Shown one piece after another: positions 25,501 through 37,500 of a stretch of 64,000 nt of DNA. A program made the translations under genes and the position numbers. Source of the stretch: Meandrina meandrites (lineage: Eukaryota; Cnidaria; Anthozoa; Scleractinia; Meandrinidae); contig OY855907.1 in the NCBI GenBank assembly GCA_963693305.1, positions 39,927,259 through 39,991,258 of the forward strand. The letters are read 5' to 3'. Below the pieces are notes generated by a model. That model had not been told where the DNA came from. It did not search any database and saw nothing but the letters and a program-made list of their open reading frames with translations. How positions within the stretch are numbered: position 1 is the first letter of the stretch; the number at the start of each line of letters is the position of its first letter.

Positions 25501-28500
25501 GCCAATGCACAAGACTACACCATTTATGCAGGAATTTTGTATGAGTCCGAATTTGCTCTCAGGCAGGTGGGTAATGAGCTGGTGATGGTTTAAAAGTGAA
25601 ATAATTTTGTATGAAATATAAGAATGACGACTTACTATCCGCACAAGATTTCACTTTCAGATGGGCAGAAGGTAAACCTCGCGCGAGCTTTTGGGCGAGG
25701 AGAAGCAGTTACACTCAGATTTAAAAACGAAGCTATAACCGGTGGTAGCGACACTTTGCACTTGACCACCCGGCAGATCAAAAAAATAGAGCGCGCTATC
25801 AAAAACAAAACGGGCGTGGACATAGACATGAGCAAGACACAAATCAGACGTGTGCGCAACGCTATCAAAAAAACAACAGGCGTGGATAACGCTATCAAAA
25901 AGAAAACAGGATCAGGTATGCGGGTAAAACCTCCAACAGGTGGAAAGGGTATGCGCATCAACCCTCCACCATTTATGCGCCCTCCACCATTTATTGGTTC
26001 TTGGGGTGATCAAAAAAAAGCCCGCCTTCGTTGATGTCCCCTTAACTGATTATGACTTGCAGCGATGGTGCCAATACTTGAAAATCCCCATTAAAGGTAT
26101 ATTTGCGAGAGACGAGATCCACGTGAAAAACCACTCCCCTTGTATAATCAACATGGATGATCTTGGAGGGCCAGGCACCCATTGGGTTTGCTGCTGGGAT
26201 GGAACTGAATATTTTGACTCTTTTGGTTTACCTCCACCCGCAGAATGGGAAATAGAGTTGATTCTCGAGGGTAAACAGACCTTTCTTCGAAATGACAACC
26301 AGCTTCAAGAGGAATCCAGTGTGCGCTGTGGCTATTACTGTTTGCTTTTCCTGAATGAACGTAACAAAGGACGGTCGTTTCGAGATATTTTGAGCATGTT
26401 TTCTGAAAATACGCGCGCCAACGAGGCTGTGGTGAAGGATTATTTTACACATAATGTATAGGATGGATGTTTACTGTGTGAAAGAAAAGCGCTTCACACC
26501 CAATGTGGTGGGAAGTGAAAAAATTACAACTGCAAAAAACGGCAGAAGACTGCTTAAAGTAAAATGCGCCAGCTGCGGCATTACCAAGACAAGATTCATA
26601 AGTGACAGTTGGGTTAAACCTGAAAATAATAAAACACAAAATGGTGCTGCTCAAGAAGGAGGTAATATTTTGGAACCAATATTTAAGTGGACCAGAAGGG
26701 GTTTACCCAAAAAGAAGAGAGAAGAACTTGCTCGCGCTGAAAAAAGAATGTTCGGAGGTGGAGTTTTTGATACAGTTGGAAATACAGCAGCTGAGGCTTT
26801 CTTTGAGTACGGAGTTCCTTATTTAGCAAAGCAAGGTGTGAAACAAGGAAGATACTTTGCAAGCGAGTTTCTGAGACAACCGGAGTATCAGAAGAAGTTA
26901 GCCAATAAAGCCAAACCAATCGCGAGAAAAGCTGTTAATTACACAATTGATGCTTTGTCTGGGGATTTGTTAACTAAAGCCTCAAACAGATTAAGACCAA
27001 AAGATATGATACCGGGAAATAAGTTGAAAGGTGGGTGTCACAATTAGTGAGGTAAACCCAAAGTTAATTTTCTTTAATTATATAAGATGGAGGTATACTG
27101 CGTGAAGGAAAAGCGATTCACACCCAACGTACCGGGAAGCGAAAAAAACACTACCACAAAAAATGGTAGAAGGCTGCTTAAAGTAAAATGCGCAAGTTGT
27201 GGCATTACCAAAACACGATTCGTTTCTAATAAAACACAAAGTGGTGGTAATTATGATATGAGAATTTATGCGGGTAATCGAGTAGATGACCCAACAAACC
27301 CTCTTTACCAACGTGGTGGGGGTTTTGATTTGCATAAAGCTATTGGCAAGCTGCCTAAGCCAAAAAAGGGGTGGACGCTTCCTGGTCATAACTATACAGG
27401 GCCGTACAATCCTCTTGAAAAACAGCTTTCTTACGACCCCAAGACGGGAAAGATCTTGAAGATTTATCAGCAACCCACAGGCGCCACAGATGCAGTTTCA
27501 ATGCAGCATGATGTTGATTATGCCGTCTGCGCCGGAAAGAAAAATGAAAAAAGCTGCAAACATGATGCTGACAAAAAAATGGTAAAGGCGCTTGATGCTA
27601 TTCCCAAAAACAAACGGCAATGGGGTCACGCTGCGGCGCGCAACGCAATCAGCTCGAAGCAAAAAGTAGGATTGGGTGTCGGTGAAACGATCAATAAAAA
27701 GATCGGTGAAAAAATTCCAGGCTTTCAACCGGCTCAAGATGTGGCTGCTGCAATCATGGCTGTCACAGGTGGTGATAAGGATTTGTTTAAAAAGTATTGG
27801 AGTGGTGCCATCGCAAAAGGTGCCTTTAACAAAAAAACCGGTCTGTTTAGCAAAAAGTTTTGGACACATCCTAAAAATACAACTGGGCCATGTAATCGGG
27901 TTGTATATAAAAATGGAAAATGGCATAACCAATATTGCGACTAAAATATTTTAAACACATATATAGAAAATGGATTCTGCAACAGAATTTAGGCAGGCTG
28001 AAATAGAAATGATAAAGAAAAATCTTGAAAACCAGTTGGTGCATTACTACCAAACCTCAGCCAAGTTTAAACGGTGGCACACGCGATGTCAAACAGTATG
28101 CGCGTTAACAGGCGGAGTCGCTACCATTCTTACAGGCTCTGGGCTCGCCGCTTCTCTTTCTGTGGTGGGCATTGTTGTTGGTGCCCCTTTAATCGCAACC
28201 GCGACCTTGTTTTCATTGGTGTCAACCTCCTCCATCGTCACCGTCAAATTTTTCCTGCGTAAAGCGAAAAAACACGAAAAAATACAAACTTTGGCTGAAG
28301 CTACGCTGAGCTCAATCAACTCTCTCATATCGACCGCTCTTGAAGATGGTCAAATCTCAGACAGTGAGTACCAAGATATTATCAAAAAGTACAACAGCTT
28401 TACTACTGCAAAGACAAAACTGCGTTTTTCAAACCACACTGACGGCGGGGTAAAGGTTAACAGAACATCAAAGACAACTTCTGTTTAATGGAGGGGTGTT

Positions 28501-31500
28501 TGCCTCCAACCACCATTCGTTGAAACTTTTTTCGGCTTTATTTCTGGTTTGTACCATCTTCGGCAATCTTTTCGTGAGCTTTCCCAGTATTGCATTTTTC
28601 TCCGGCCAATCGATAGGTGAGACCTTTTGAAAATAGTTGTATAAAAAACAAACGTAGTTATACGACCCGGGGTAGCAACTCAGTTGCTGATTCCGCTTGA
28701 ATTGGTGAATGACATTACCCAAAAAGGCCAGCCCCATATTGTCACCGACCTGATCTATAGAAATGCCGACTTTTTTTAGTACCGCAAGTAAATACCATAA
28801 TTTGAGGTGGTGTCTCATCTCTTCATGGGGCTCATCCGGCAGTGGAGGTTCCCATGAGTAAAAGTCAAGATCTTTTTCGGGTTTGATTTCTTTTATTAAC
28901 GCTTCCTGCTCTTCCAACAACATTTTTTCCAGTTGTTGCCTGTGGGGGTTAGGTACGCGAAGTTTTGTATCCATGTATATATGACCGCGCATAATTATTT
29001 AAATGGATAGAAAATTAGAGCGGCGTTACTACAGTCCGCAGGGTTACTGGAAAGGCATTTCTGCCATTAAAAAATTAGCGGTTGCTGCGAAGGTACCTGA
29101 AGTTGTTGCCAAAGAATGGTTGTTCAAACAAGCGCTCTGGCAGATCTATCTCCCCGCACCGCGCTATATTCCTCGCCTAAAATTCGACGTGCCTACGCCC
29201 AACAAAGTGCATCAGGCAGATCTTCTTTTTCTGCCACATGACAAAGTGGGCCGTAGCACTTACAAATACGCGCTTACCGTTGTTGACATTGCCAGCAGAT
29301 TCAAAGAAGCTCAGCCTTTAACTTCTAAAAACTCTGATGAGGTTGCCAAAGCTTTTAACACAATTTATACACGTGGACCTCTGAAATGGCCGCAGATGTT
29401 GCAGGTTGATCCTGGGCGTGAATTTATGGGCGCTGTTACAAAAGAAATGGAAAATCACAAAACTTCTATCAGACGTGGCCACCCTGAAATTCATAGAGAC
29501 CAAGCGATCGTTGAACGTTTCAATCGTACCTTGGCTGAGCGTTTGTTCGGGTATCAGTACGCCGTTGAAATGCGTTCACCTGAGGGTTTGCGGTCTACTG
29601 AGTGGGTAAAAAGGCTTCCCAAAGTTGTTTCTGCTCTGAACAACCAAGTCACTCGATTGATTGGTATGAAACCTGCTGCCGCAATCAAGAAAAAAAATGT
29701 TTATGCAGAACCTTCAACTAAATATTTGAGACCTGTTGGTTTGAACGAAAAAAAGCTCCCATCCAACGTTATGCTTCGGTATTTGTACGAACCTGGTGAG
29801 CTTGAAGGTGGGACAAAAAGAGCCACTGATCCAATCTGGTCCTTAGATGTCTTTAACCTTGAACGTTCTTTTACCAAACCGAATCAACCTGTTCTCTACT
29901 TTTTGCGCGACGGACCTAAGCGTGGTTTTGTACGTGAAGAACTGCTTGTTGTACCTCCGGATACCACTCTTCCACCAGCTAACTTAAACTAAATGTGGTA
30001 TTCAATTGGTTCTGTATGTATTCCGTCTGGCAAAACCCAGCGTTTGTCATAATATGCGCTCAGCCCCCGCTTTTCCTGTTCGTATGTTATCATCCTCCCT
30101 TTTTCCATTCTAAATCCTCGGTTTGTTGCCATGTCCTGATGCCCATCCAACGCTGATTTGAATCGCCCCCATGTGATGGAGTTTTGCCTATGCGACATCC
30201 CCTTTGTACTTAGCTTCTTCTTTGCTTTTTCTATATGGTGTTGGTCCGCGTAATAACATTTTGAGCATAGAGCTATCATCCGCTCACCCTCAAACTCTTG
30301 CTTAAATAGTCCTGGGGTTCTTCCACTCCATTTGTCCCACGCTAGCCAATTGTTTTTTTCTTTCTCAAACTCCGCTTTCATTTCCCGTTTTACAATGTCT
30401 TCGAGCTTTTTTCCCGAGATTGCAAAATAGTTGCTGTCCGTGTCCATCTGAATCAGCTCAAAATCCTTTCTGTCAAAGTACCTGTCCAGGAAGTCATAAT
30501 AAAATTCTAGCATCCGCAGTTTTGCCAATTGGTACACCGCGATTCCGATTTGAAAGGGGCGCCTTATCGTTATTTGCGTTTTTCTGCTTTCCAGCTCGTA
30601 CGTGTTTTCGATTTCTGTTATGTCCTCGAAATATGCGCTGCGCATGTACCTTGCCACCACTTTTTCATCTCTGGTGTAGGTCACGTTTGATTGCCGCTCC
30701 AATGCTTCGATCAACTTTCCATACCCGCTGTTCCCCAATAATTTGAATATGTCCGCCAACAATGCTTTGCTTTTTTCCACATCCCCCGTTCGACGCGCCT
30801 CTGTCACTTGATTTACAAACCATTCAAATATTACCGCCGGCTGGTAATCTATTGTTCGATGTACTTTTGTTATTTCCGCCCCGTGGTCTATGTACCATTC
30901 CAGCAGCGGCGCGTATAACAACGTTTTTTCTGCTGATAATGCACCCATCAACTTTTTTTGTGGAATAAATTTTCTTTTTGTTTTCTCTAGGTAGTCGAGC
31001 ATGTGCTTTGGCACCGCTTCCTTTGGCACCTCTTTGTTGTAGAAAAAGGGACACATTTCTTCGAATTTCTCGTGCAAATTTTCCGGGATTTTGATGTCCA
31101 CTTCCGCGAAGCCAAACCAGCTTTTTTCTTTTAGCGCTGTTATAAACTGCTCCACCGCGCTGTAAATTATTACTCTATGCTCTGCCAATATTTCTGCCCC
31201 GTTTTCTTCTAACCATCCCAGTAGCGGCTCATAAATTGCGATGTTTTCTACTTTTATTCCTCCTCTTTCCGCTGGTAGCAGCTTTTTATCTATTGGGAAG
31301 GGGCAACTTTTTTCCAGGTTTTTGTGCAGCCAGTGCGGGATTTCTATGTCCACTTCCACATATCTTTGCTCTGTTCCTCCCCAATTTACCACTTTTTCTT
31401 TCCCGCATGGCATTTCCCTCAGCATTGTTGATAAATACAGCGCGTTCGCATCGTAGCCTTGAATTTTTTGACACGGTTTTGCGTCCTCATATTTGTGTGA

Positions 31501-34500
31501 TCTTATTTTCGTTTTTCCCACTTCATGGTATCTTGTGAATACTAGGCTTGGTCCTCCCACAACTGCCGCTTTCAACATTTTATACGCTTCTTCACTTGGG
31601 GCGTGCAGATCCGCGTTTTGGGTTTTTATTGCTCCTGATAGTAGGTAATGTAAACTCACTCCTGGAATGCTGACCGCGTCTTTCATGATGTCTATTCCCT
31701 TTTCTGTGTAGAATGCTTTCATTTTTTGCAACGCCTCCAACCCCGGGCCCACATCCAGGTTGTTGTAGTATTCTAGCCAGTCTTTGAACGTTTTCATCCC
31801 CCTTTCTTTGAACGTTTTTTTTGCATTCTTTCCATTCCGACAGCTTTAGTACAAACTGGTTTTTTTGTTTTGAATACCAGTGCGGGTAATCCGGTAATCC
31901 TGGGTATTCTAACTTTTCCGCGCTGTCGAACCACTCGTATGGTAACCACGATTTTGGTAATTTACAGTCGTACGCTTTGATCCATCTTTCATATGTTACC
32001 CCCGGGCCTACGTAATTTATTATGTCCAGAAAGCGGTAGTTCGGCGTGGTTATGAACATTATTTTGTTTGCCGCTTTTGCCACTCTTATCTTTCCCGGTT
32101 TTGTTTTTTCCGCCAGCTGCCCCGCAAAATACGCCTTTATCAGGTTTAGGTCGTATTTTCCGGAGTTAAACCCTACCACCGGTACCTGGTTACACCATTC
32201 TGCTATTTTTATTTGCTGCTCTTGCGGAAGCAGGTCCATATCTTCTGGCATAAACTCTTTTCTCACCTGTTCTCTGATGCTTTTTCCTCGCCTTTCCACT
32301 TCTTTCATGAATTTGTGGATTAGCTCTTTTGGGCCTTTTTCGCAGATGTGGGTTACGCCTGTTTCTGTTGTGTCCCCTATGCTTACTGATATTGGAACGT
32401 GCTCGTTTTCGATTGTTAAATACGCTGTTGGCGTTTTCCGTTTTGTTTTGTCTCCGTAAGACTCAAAATCGTAAAATATTGCGTGCGGGTAGGTCTTTGA
32501 TTGGGGGGTGGGAATTTTACATCTTCTCTCTTTTTCTTTGCATGCCCAACCCTCTATTACCCGATATCCCTCCTTTTTGAGCTGGGCTGTTCTCCTTTTT
32601 GTGAGCTGGTATTTTTCTTCCAGCGAGATCTTTTTGTTGTTGCCGTATTTCACTATTGGTTTGTCCCTTTGGGTCGGATAACACCTTACGCATCCATGCC
32701 AGAAACAGCCGTGGTATTGAAAAATGATCTTTTCTTTGTGGTAGTACCCGTCTACCGGCGCTTTTTCTATCCACCTTTCCCCTCCTCTCCCCGACATTGC
32801 GTGGTCTATTTGGATTCCAAACCTTTTCGCCGCGTATTCCAGCCACTCTATTGATTCTTTGGAATACGGGGTTTTTTCTTTGGGGTAGAAGGCTTTTTCA
32901 TATGCTGTTTGTGGCGCCTCTACTTTTTCTCCCGGGCAGTTGATTCTTGTTTTCCCTTTTGTGCATGTTCTTACGTGCCTTTGCAAGTTATTACTTTGCG
33001 TAAATCTGGCCTGACACTGTGCACACGCAAAGTTCTTCCCCAGCTTTTCTATGTCTTTTATCAAGAATGCGTGATCCCCGTACCTCCCAATTGTTATTAG
33101 GTTTTTTATGTCTTCTGGCGGTAGCCTTACTAAGTTCCATTTGATCTCATTTTCCGCCCGCTCCGGCTCGTAAACCCTAAACCCTTCCCATTCTGACAGA
33201 TATTTACCCCGGTTCAGATTTGTTTCTATCCAATCCAGGTTTTGTAGCGGTGTTTTTCCTCTTCCTCTTACCCCATACTCTTGCATTAGCCTTTCCGCTT
33301 CTTGTGTACTTCTGTTTGGATATGATCCTCTATGTACCGCAATGCAGCGCCATAAACAAAGATTATCTGCGTATGTATCCAGCGAAATTATGTGCTGTTT
33401 GCGAAGCCAGTCTGGCAGTTTCCCATTTCCTAGTAACGGCGTGTCAAATTTTATGGCCTTCAGTTCCACTTCCAGGTGCTCATCAAATACCCATTTCGTG
33501 TTTGGCCTTTCGATATTACTGTTTGACAACCTTTCTTCTTCCCTTTCATTTACCCACGCTTCGGCTTCTGAGAATTTTTTAAAATGGGGTGAGGTTCCCT
33601 CCGGGTTTCGCCAGTATTCTATGTAAACTTTTTCCACGTACTCGTTGGCCTCTTTTTCTTCATACCATGCTTCTAAATCTGGATTTTGGTTTTTATTGGG
33701 CTTTACTCTTTTATAAAAATCTGTTAGCTCCCCCGCGTCCTCGACGTTTCGCAGTCTGTAGTGGAATGAATGCCTTAGTTTAAAACTTTTTTGCAGGTTG
33801 TTCCGCAGCAGCCTCATCATTAGGGGGGTCACGTTTCTTTGTAGTTGCGGCCCTACTATTTTCCATCTTATGTAGTAAACTGTGTTCCCCCGCAGTTGAA
33901 ATACGTCTTTTTCTATCTCTTCCCATGAATCTGGTTCTAGTTCTTTTCTTCCTTTTCTTGCTGGGTTTAGTGGGTCTAATTCTCTTTCAGTTTCAATCTG
34001 TGTTTGGTTTTTTCTTTGACGTCTTGGTGTATTTGCCTTTGGTGTGTAACCTGTTGGTATTAGTGGTGGTGGTAAAATTCCTGGTGTACTTTGCATTTTG
34101 ATGATTTAAGAAAACGGGTATATTCAGTTTGCACATATGTCTCTAATTGGGGGTTTTCGCGTGTTGGTGGGCTATTTTTTCACGATTGCTCTCTTGTTCG
34201 CTATCTCATGGTTTCTCACGTGTTTTGGCAAACTTTTTTACGTTTGCTCCCGTGTTCTCCATCTTATGTCTAAGTAGTATATGAATGAATGAAAATCTGA
34301 ATACCCATGTACCCGTCATTCGTCCAAATGAGGCGCGAAGCCGCTGAGCGCCGAAATTTGGCGAATACGGAAAATCCCACATGGGTGTTCAGATTTTCAT
34401 TCATTCATATACTACTGCTTACATGTTTCTTGTGTTGGGGTGAATTGCACAAAGCTTACATGTTTCTTGTGCTGGGGTGAATTGCACAAAGCTTACATGT

Positions 34501-37500
34501 TTCTTGTGTTGGAGTGAATTGCACAAAGCTTACATGTTTCTTGTGTTGGGGTGAATTGCACAAAGCTTACATGTTTCTTGTGTTGGGGTGAATTGCACAA
34601 AGGTTACATGTTACTTGTGTTGGGGTGAATTGCACAAAGCTTACATGTTTCTTGTGTTGGGGTGAATTGCACAAAGCTTACATGTTTCTTGTGTTGGGGT
34701 GAATTGCACAAAGGTTACATGTTACTTGTGTTGGGGTGAATTGCACAAAGGTTACATGTTACTTGTGTTGGGGTGAATTGCACAAAGCTTACATGTTTCT
34801 TGTGTTGGGGTGAATTGCACAAAGGTTACATGTTACTTGTGTTGGGGTGAATTGCACAAAGCTTACATGTTTCTTGTGTTGGGGTGAATTGCACAAAGCT
34901 TACATGTTTCTTGTGCTGGGGTGAATTGCACAAAGCTTACATGTTTCTTGTGTTGGGGTGAATTGCACAAAGCTTACATGTTTCTTGTGTTGGGGTGAAT
35001 TGCACAAAGGTTACATGTTACTTGTGTTGGGGTGAATTGCACAAAGCTTACATGTTTCTTGTGTTGGGGTGAATTGCACAAAGCTTACATGTTACTTGTG
35101 TTGGGGTGAATTGCACAAAGCTTACATGTTTCTTGTGTTGGGGTGAATTGCACAAAGGTTACATGTTACTTGTGTTGGGGTGAATTGCACAAAGGTTACA
35201 TGTTACTTGTGTTGGGGTGAATTGCACAAAGCTTACATGTTTCTTGTGTTGGGGTGAATTGCACAAAGCTTACATGTTTCTTGTGTTGGGGTGAATTGCA
35301 CAAAGGTTACATGTTACTTGTGTTGGGGTGAATTGCACAAAGCTTACATGTTTCTTGTGTTGGGGTGAATTGCACAAAGCTTACATGTTTCAAGGTGTTG
35401 GGGTGAATTGCACAAAGGTTACATGTTACTTGTGTTGGGGTGAATTGCACAAAGCTTACATGTTACTTGTGTTGGGGTGAATTGCACAAAGCTTACATGT
35501 TTCTTGTGTTGGGGTGAATTGCACAAAGCTTACATGTTTCTTGTGTTGGGGTGAATTGCACAAAGCTTACATGTTTCTTGTGTTGGGGTGAATTGCACAA
35601 AGCTTACATGTTTCTTGTGTTGGGGTGAATTGCACAAAGCTTACATGTTTCTTGTGTTGGGGTGAATTGCACAAAGCTTACATGTTTCTTGTGTTGGGGT
35701 GAATTGCACAAAGCTTACATGTTACTTGTGTTTGGTTCTGTTTAGTATCTGTATCATTTGACAACTTTCGGAATGTCCATCCAGTCTTAAAAGAAGATTC
35801 TAGTTCTTCAGATTCGGATGAGTGGAATGATGAGGAGTTAGGTGAGAACATTCATATACTTAGATAATATTATTGCACAGTGTAATTGCACTTGAAATAT
35901 ATCGTATGTTTGTAAATTATTCCACTGGTCCTCTAGTGAAGCAGTTGCTATTGTTTTGGGAGCTAGGAGCATTGGTTCTGTTGACTCTGTTCTATTGTTC
36001 TCTTGAAGTGTAGTGAGCCACTTGTGCGAGACCTTACCAGAGCTGAAACTCAACTTAAACATCTCCAAATATGTTTACTTTAGTGTGCACATGTCAATCA
36101 AAGTAACCATCACTAGTGTTGTTGCCCCACAGCATGACAGTTTCTTTAGGAAAATATTACATGTATTCCCACGCCATGGTTGCCATGGTCTTTTAAGGAA
36201 CATTAATCTTCACTGCTGCTTGGCCTGATACATATCTCAACAGATCCTCCTGGACCCACTAAAGATCCCCCTAAAAAGTCTCCTGGCAAGAAAAAGGAGA
36301 TAGTCACCAAACATGATTCAACAGTTTGTGGACGACGCAATGTAAAGATTATGGAAAAGGTAACTTGAGTTTAGAATAAAGTTGTTTGTGCATTTTTTTA
36401 AAAAAGTCAGATGGTACTTCCATGATTATACTCAGTCTGATACTAGCTGTGCACTGGTTTATAAAATGTTTTTACATTTCTGTTGTGTTTCTCTTACAGT
36501 TTCCACCAAGTTTTGCTACAGGTAACGTTGGCAGTTCAGAGCTGGATCTCAAGCTATCGAACAGTGTGTTCAACACTTTGAAGCAACACTCCTACCGGGA
36601 GGAAAGGCAGAGTGCTCGACTCCATGAGAAGAAAGAACATTCAACACATGTAAGTCAACTCTTGTTAACTCTTTAGCGTCACTTGAACCCTTTCCTAAGC
36701 AGTAGTGATCAGCTTCATATTTCACATAACTGTATAGACAGGTTGTGAGAATGCAACTGATTTTCATTTTCCATAGCAATAGTTTCCAATGACACTTAAC
36801 AAAAGCACAACAAAATGAAACTGAAAACAGTTTGACATGTTCCTTTGCAACAAAGCAGAGCTATACAAGTGTACATGACATCATCTATTTGTGCCTGCAA
36901 CTGAAGGACATTGTCAACTTCATCAAACGAATCCTTGGGAGAAAGAGCTGATTCACACTTAAAAGAGAATATTGACAACATGATTATGTAGTTAACTGAA
37001 CTTGATGTTGATTAAAGAATTATTTAACAAGGTATTAAATTTTGCATGGTTAATTTTTGTAAAAAAATTTTCTGCCTTGGTCTTAAATTTTGCATTTTTT
37101 CTCAAATTGTGAAAATTAAGGCCCGCAAGACTGAAAATAACTTTTCAGGACCTTTGTTTCATGAAAATTGACTTTCTGTTTAAGTGATCCAAAGGAAATC
37201 TTTTTGTGGAAGGGGGGCAGAAGTTGATGGGGGAGTGTACACAGTGTTCTCCCTAGTTTTCAGCACAGCAGGTAAAAGAACTTTTCAAACCGGTAAAGAA
37301 CTACTGGTGAATCTCAGCTGTTTTCTAATGCTGCCCTATGCTGGTCAAATATTATTTTACAAGAATTTTTTCTGGTCGTACTGTCGTCTTTTTATACATG
37401 CTAAGAAAAAATTGTATAAAATTTTCTTCCAGTGTTTAAAGGAGATATACTTGCTGTCGCTTACATGACGTAGCACTTGAAAAATCGGCGATTTCGTTTC

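Larger units (their letters stand above)
17763..34416. mobile_element. Polinton/Maverick (adintovirus-like) element, 16,654 bp
   Basis: The element starts AGTAGTATATG and ends CATATACTACT, has 302-bp terminal inverted repeats (17763-18064 and 34115-34416) and is flanked by the 5-bp repeat GCTTA. AG...CT ends and short 5-6-bp duplications are typical of Polintons. Core genes present are retrovirus-type integrase, protein-primed DNA polymerase B, packaging ATPase, cysteine protease, major capsid protein and penton, plus collagen-like fibre, phospholipase A2 and small proteins. It is an endogenous virus-like element of an animal. Nearly identical terminal repeats and mostly open genes suggest a young insertion. 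Breaks are an in-frame TGA, an in-frame TAA and a polymerase frame break; the protease start is also irregular. Confidence 0.97.

Noticed and set aside
29003..29992. Integrase as evidence of an endogenous retrovirus
   Set aside because: No reverse transcriptase, LTRs or Gag nearby; it lies within a Polinton with DNA polymerase and capsid genes.
34417..35730. Regular repeats resembling a CRISPR array
   Set aside because: Units are head-to-tail 37-bp copies without unique spacers, in an animal intron; it is a minisatellite.
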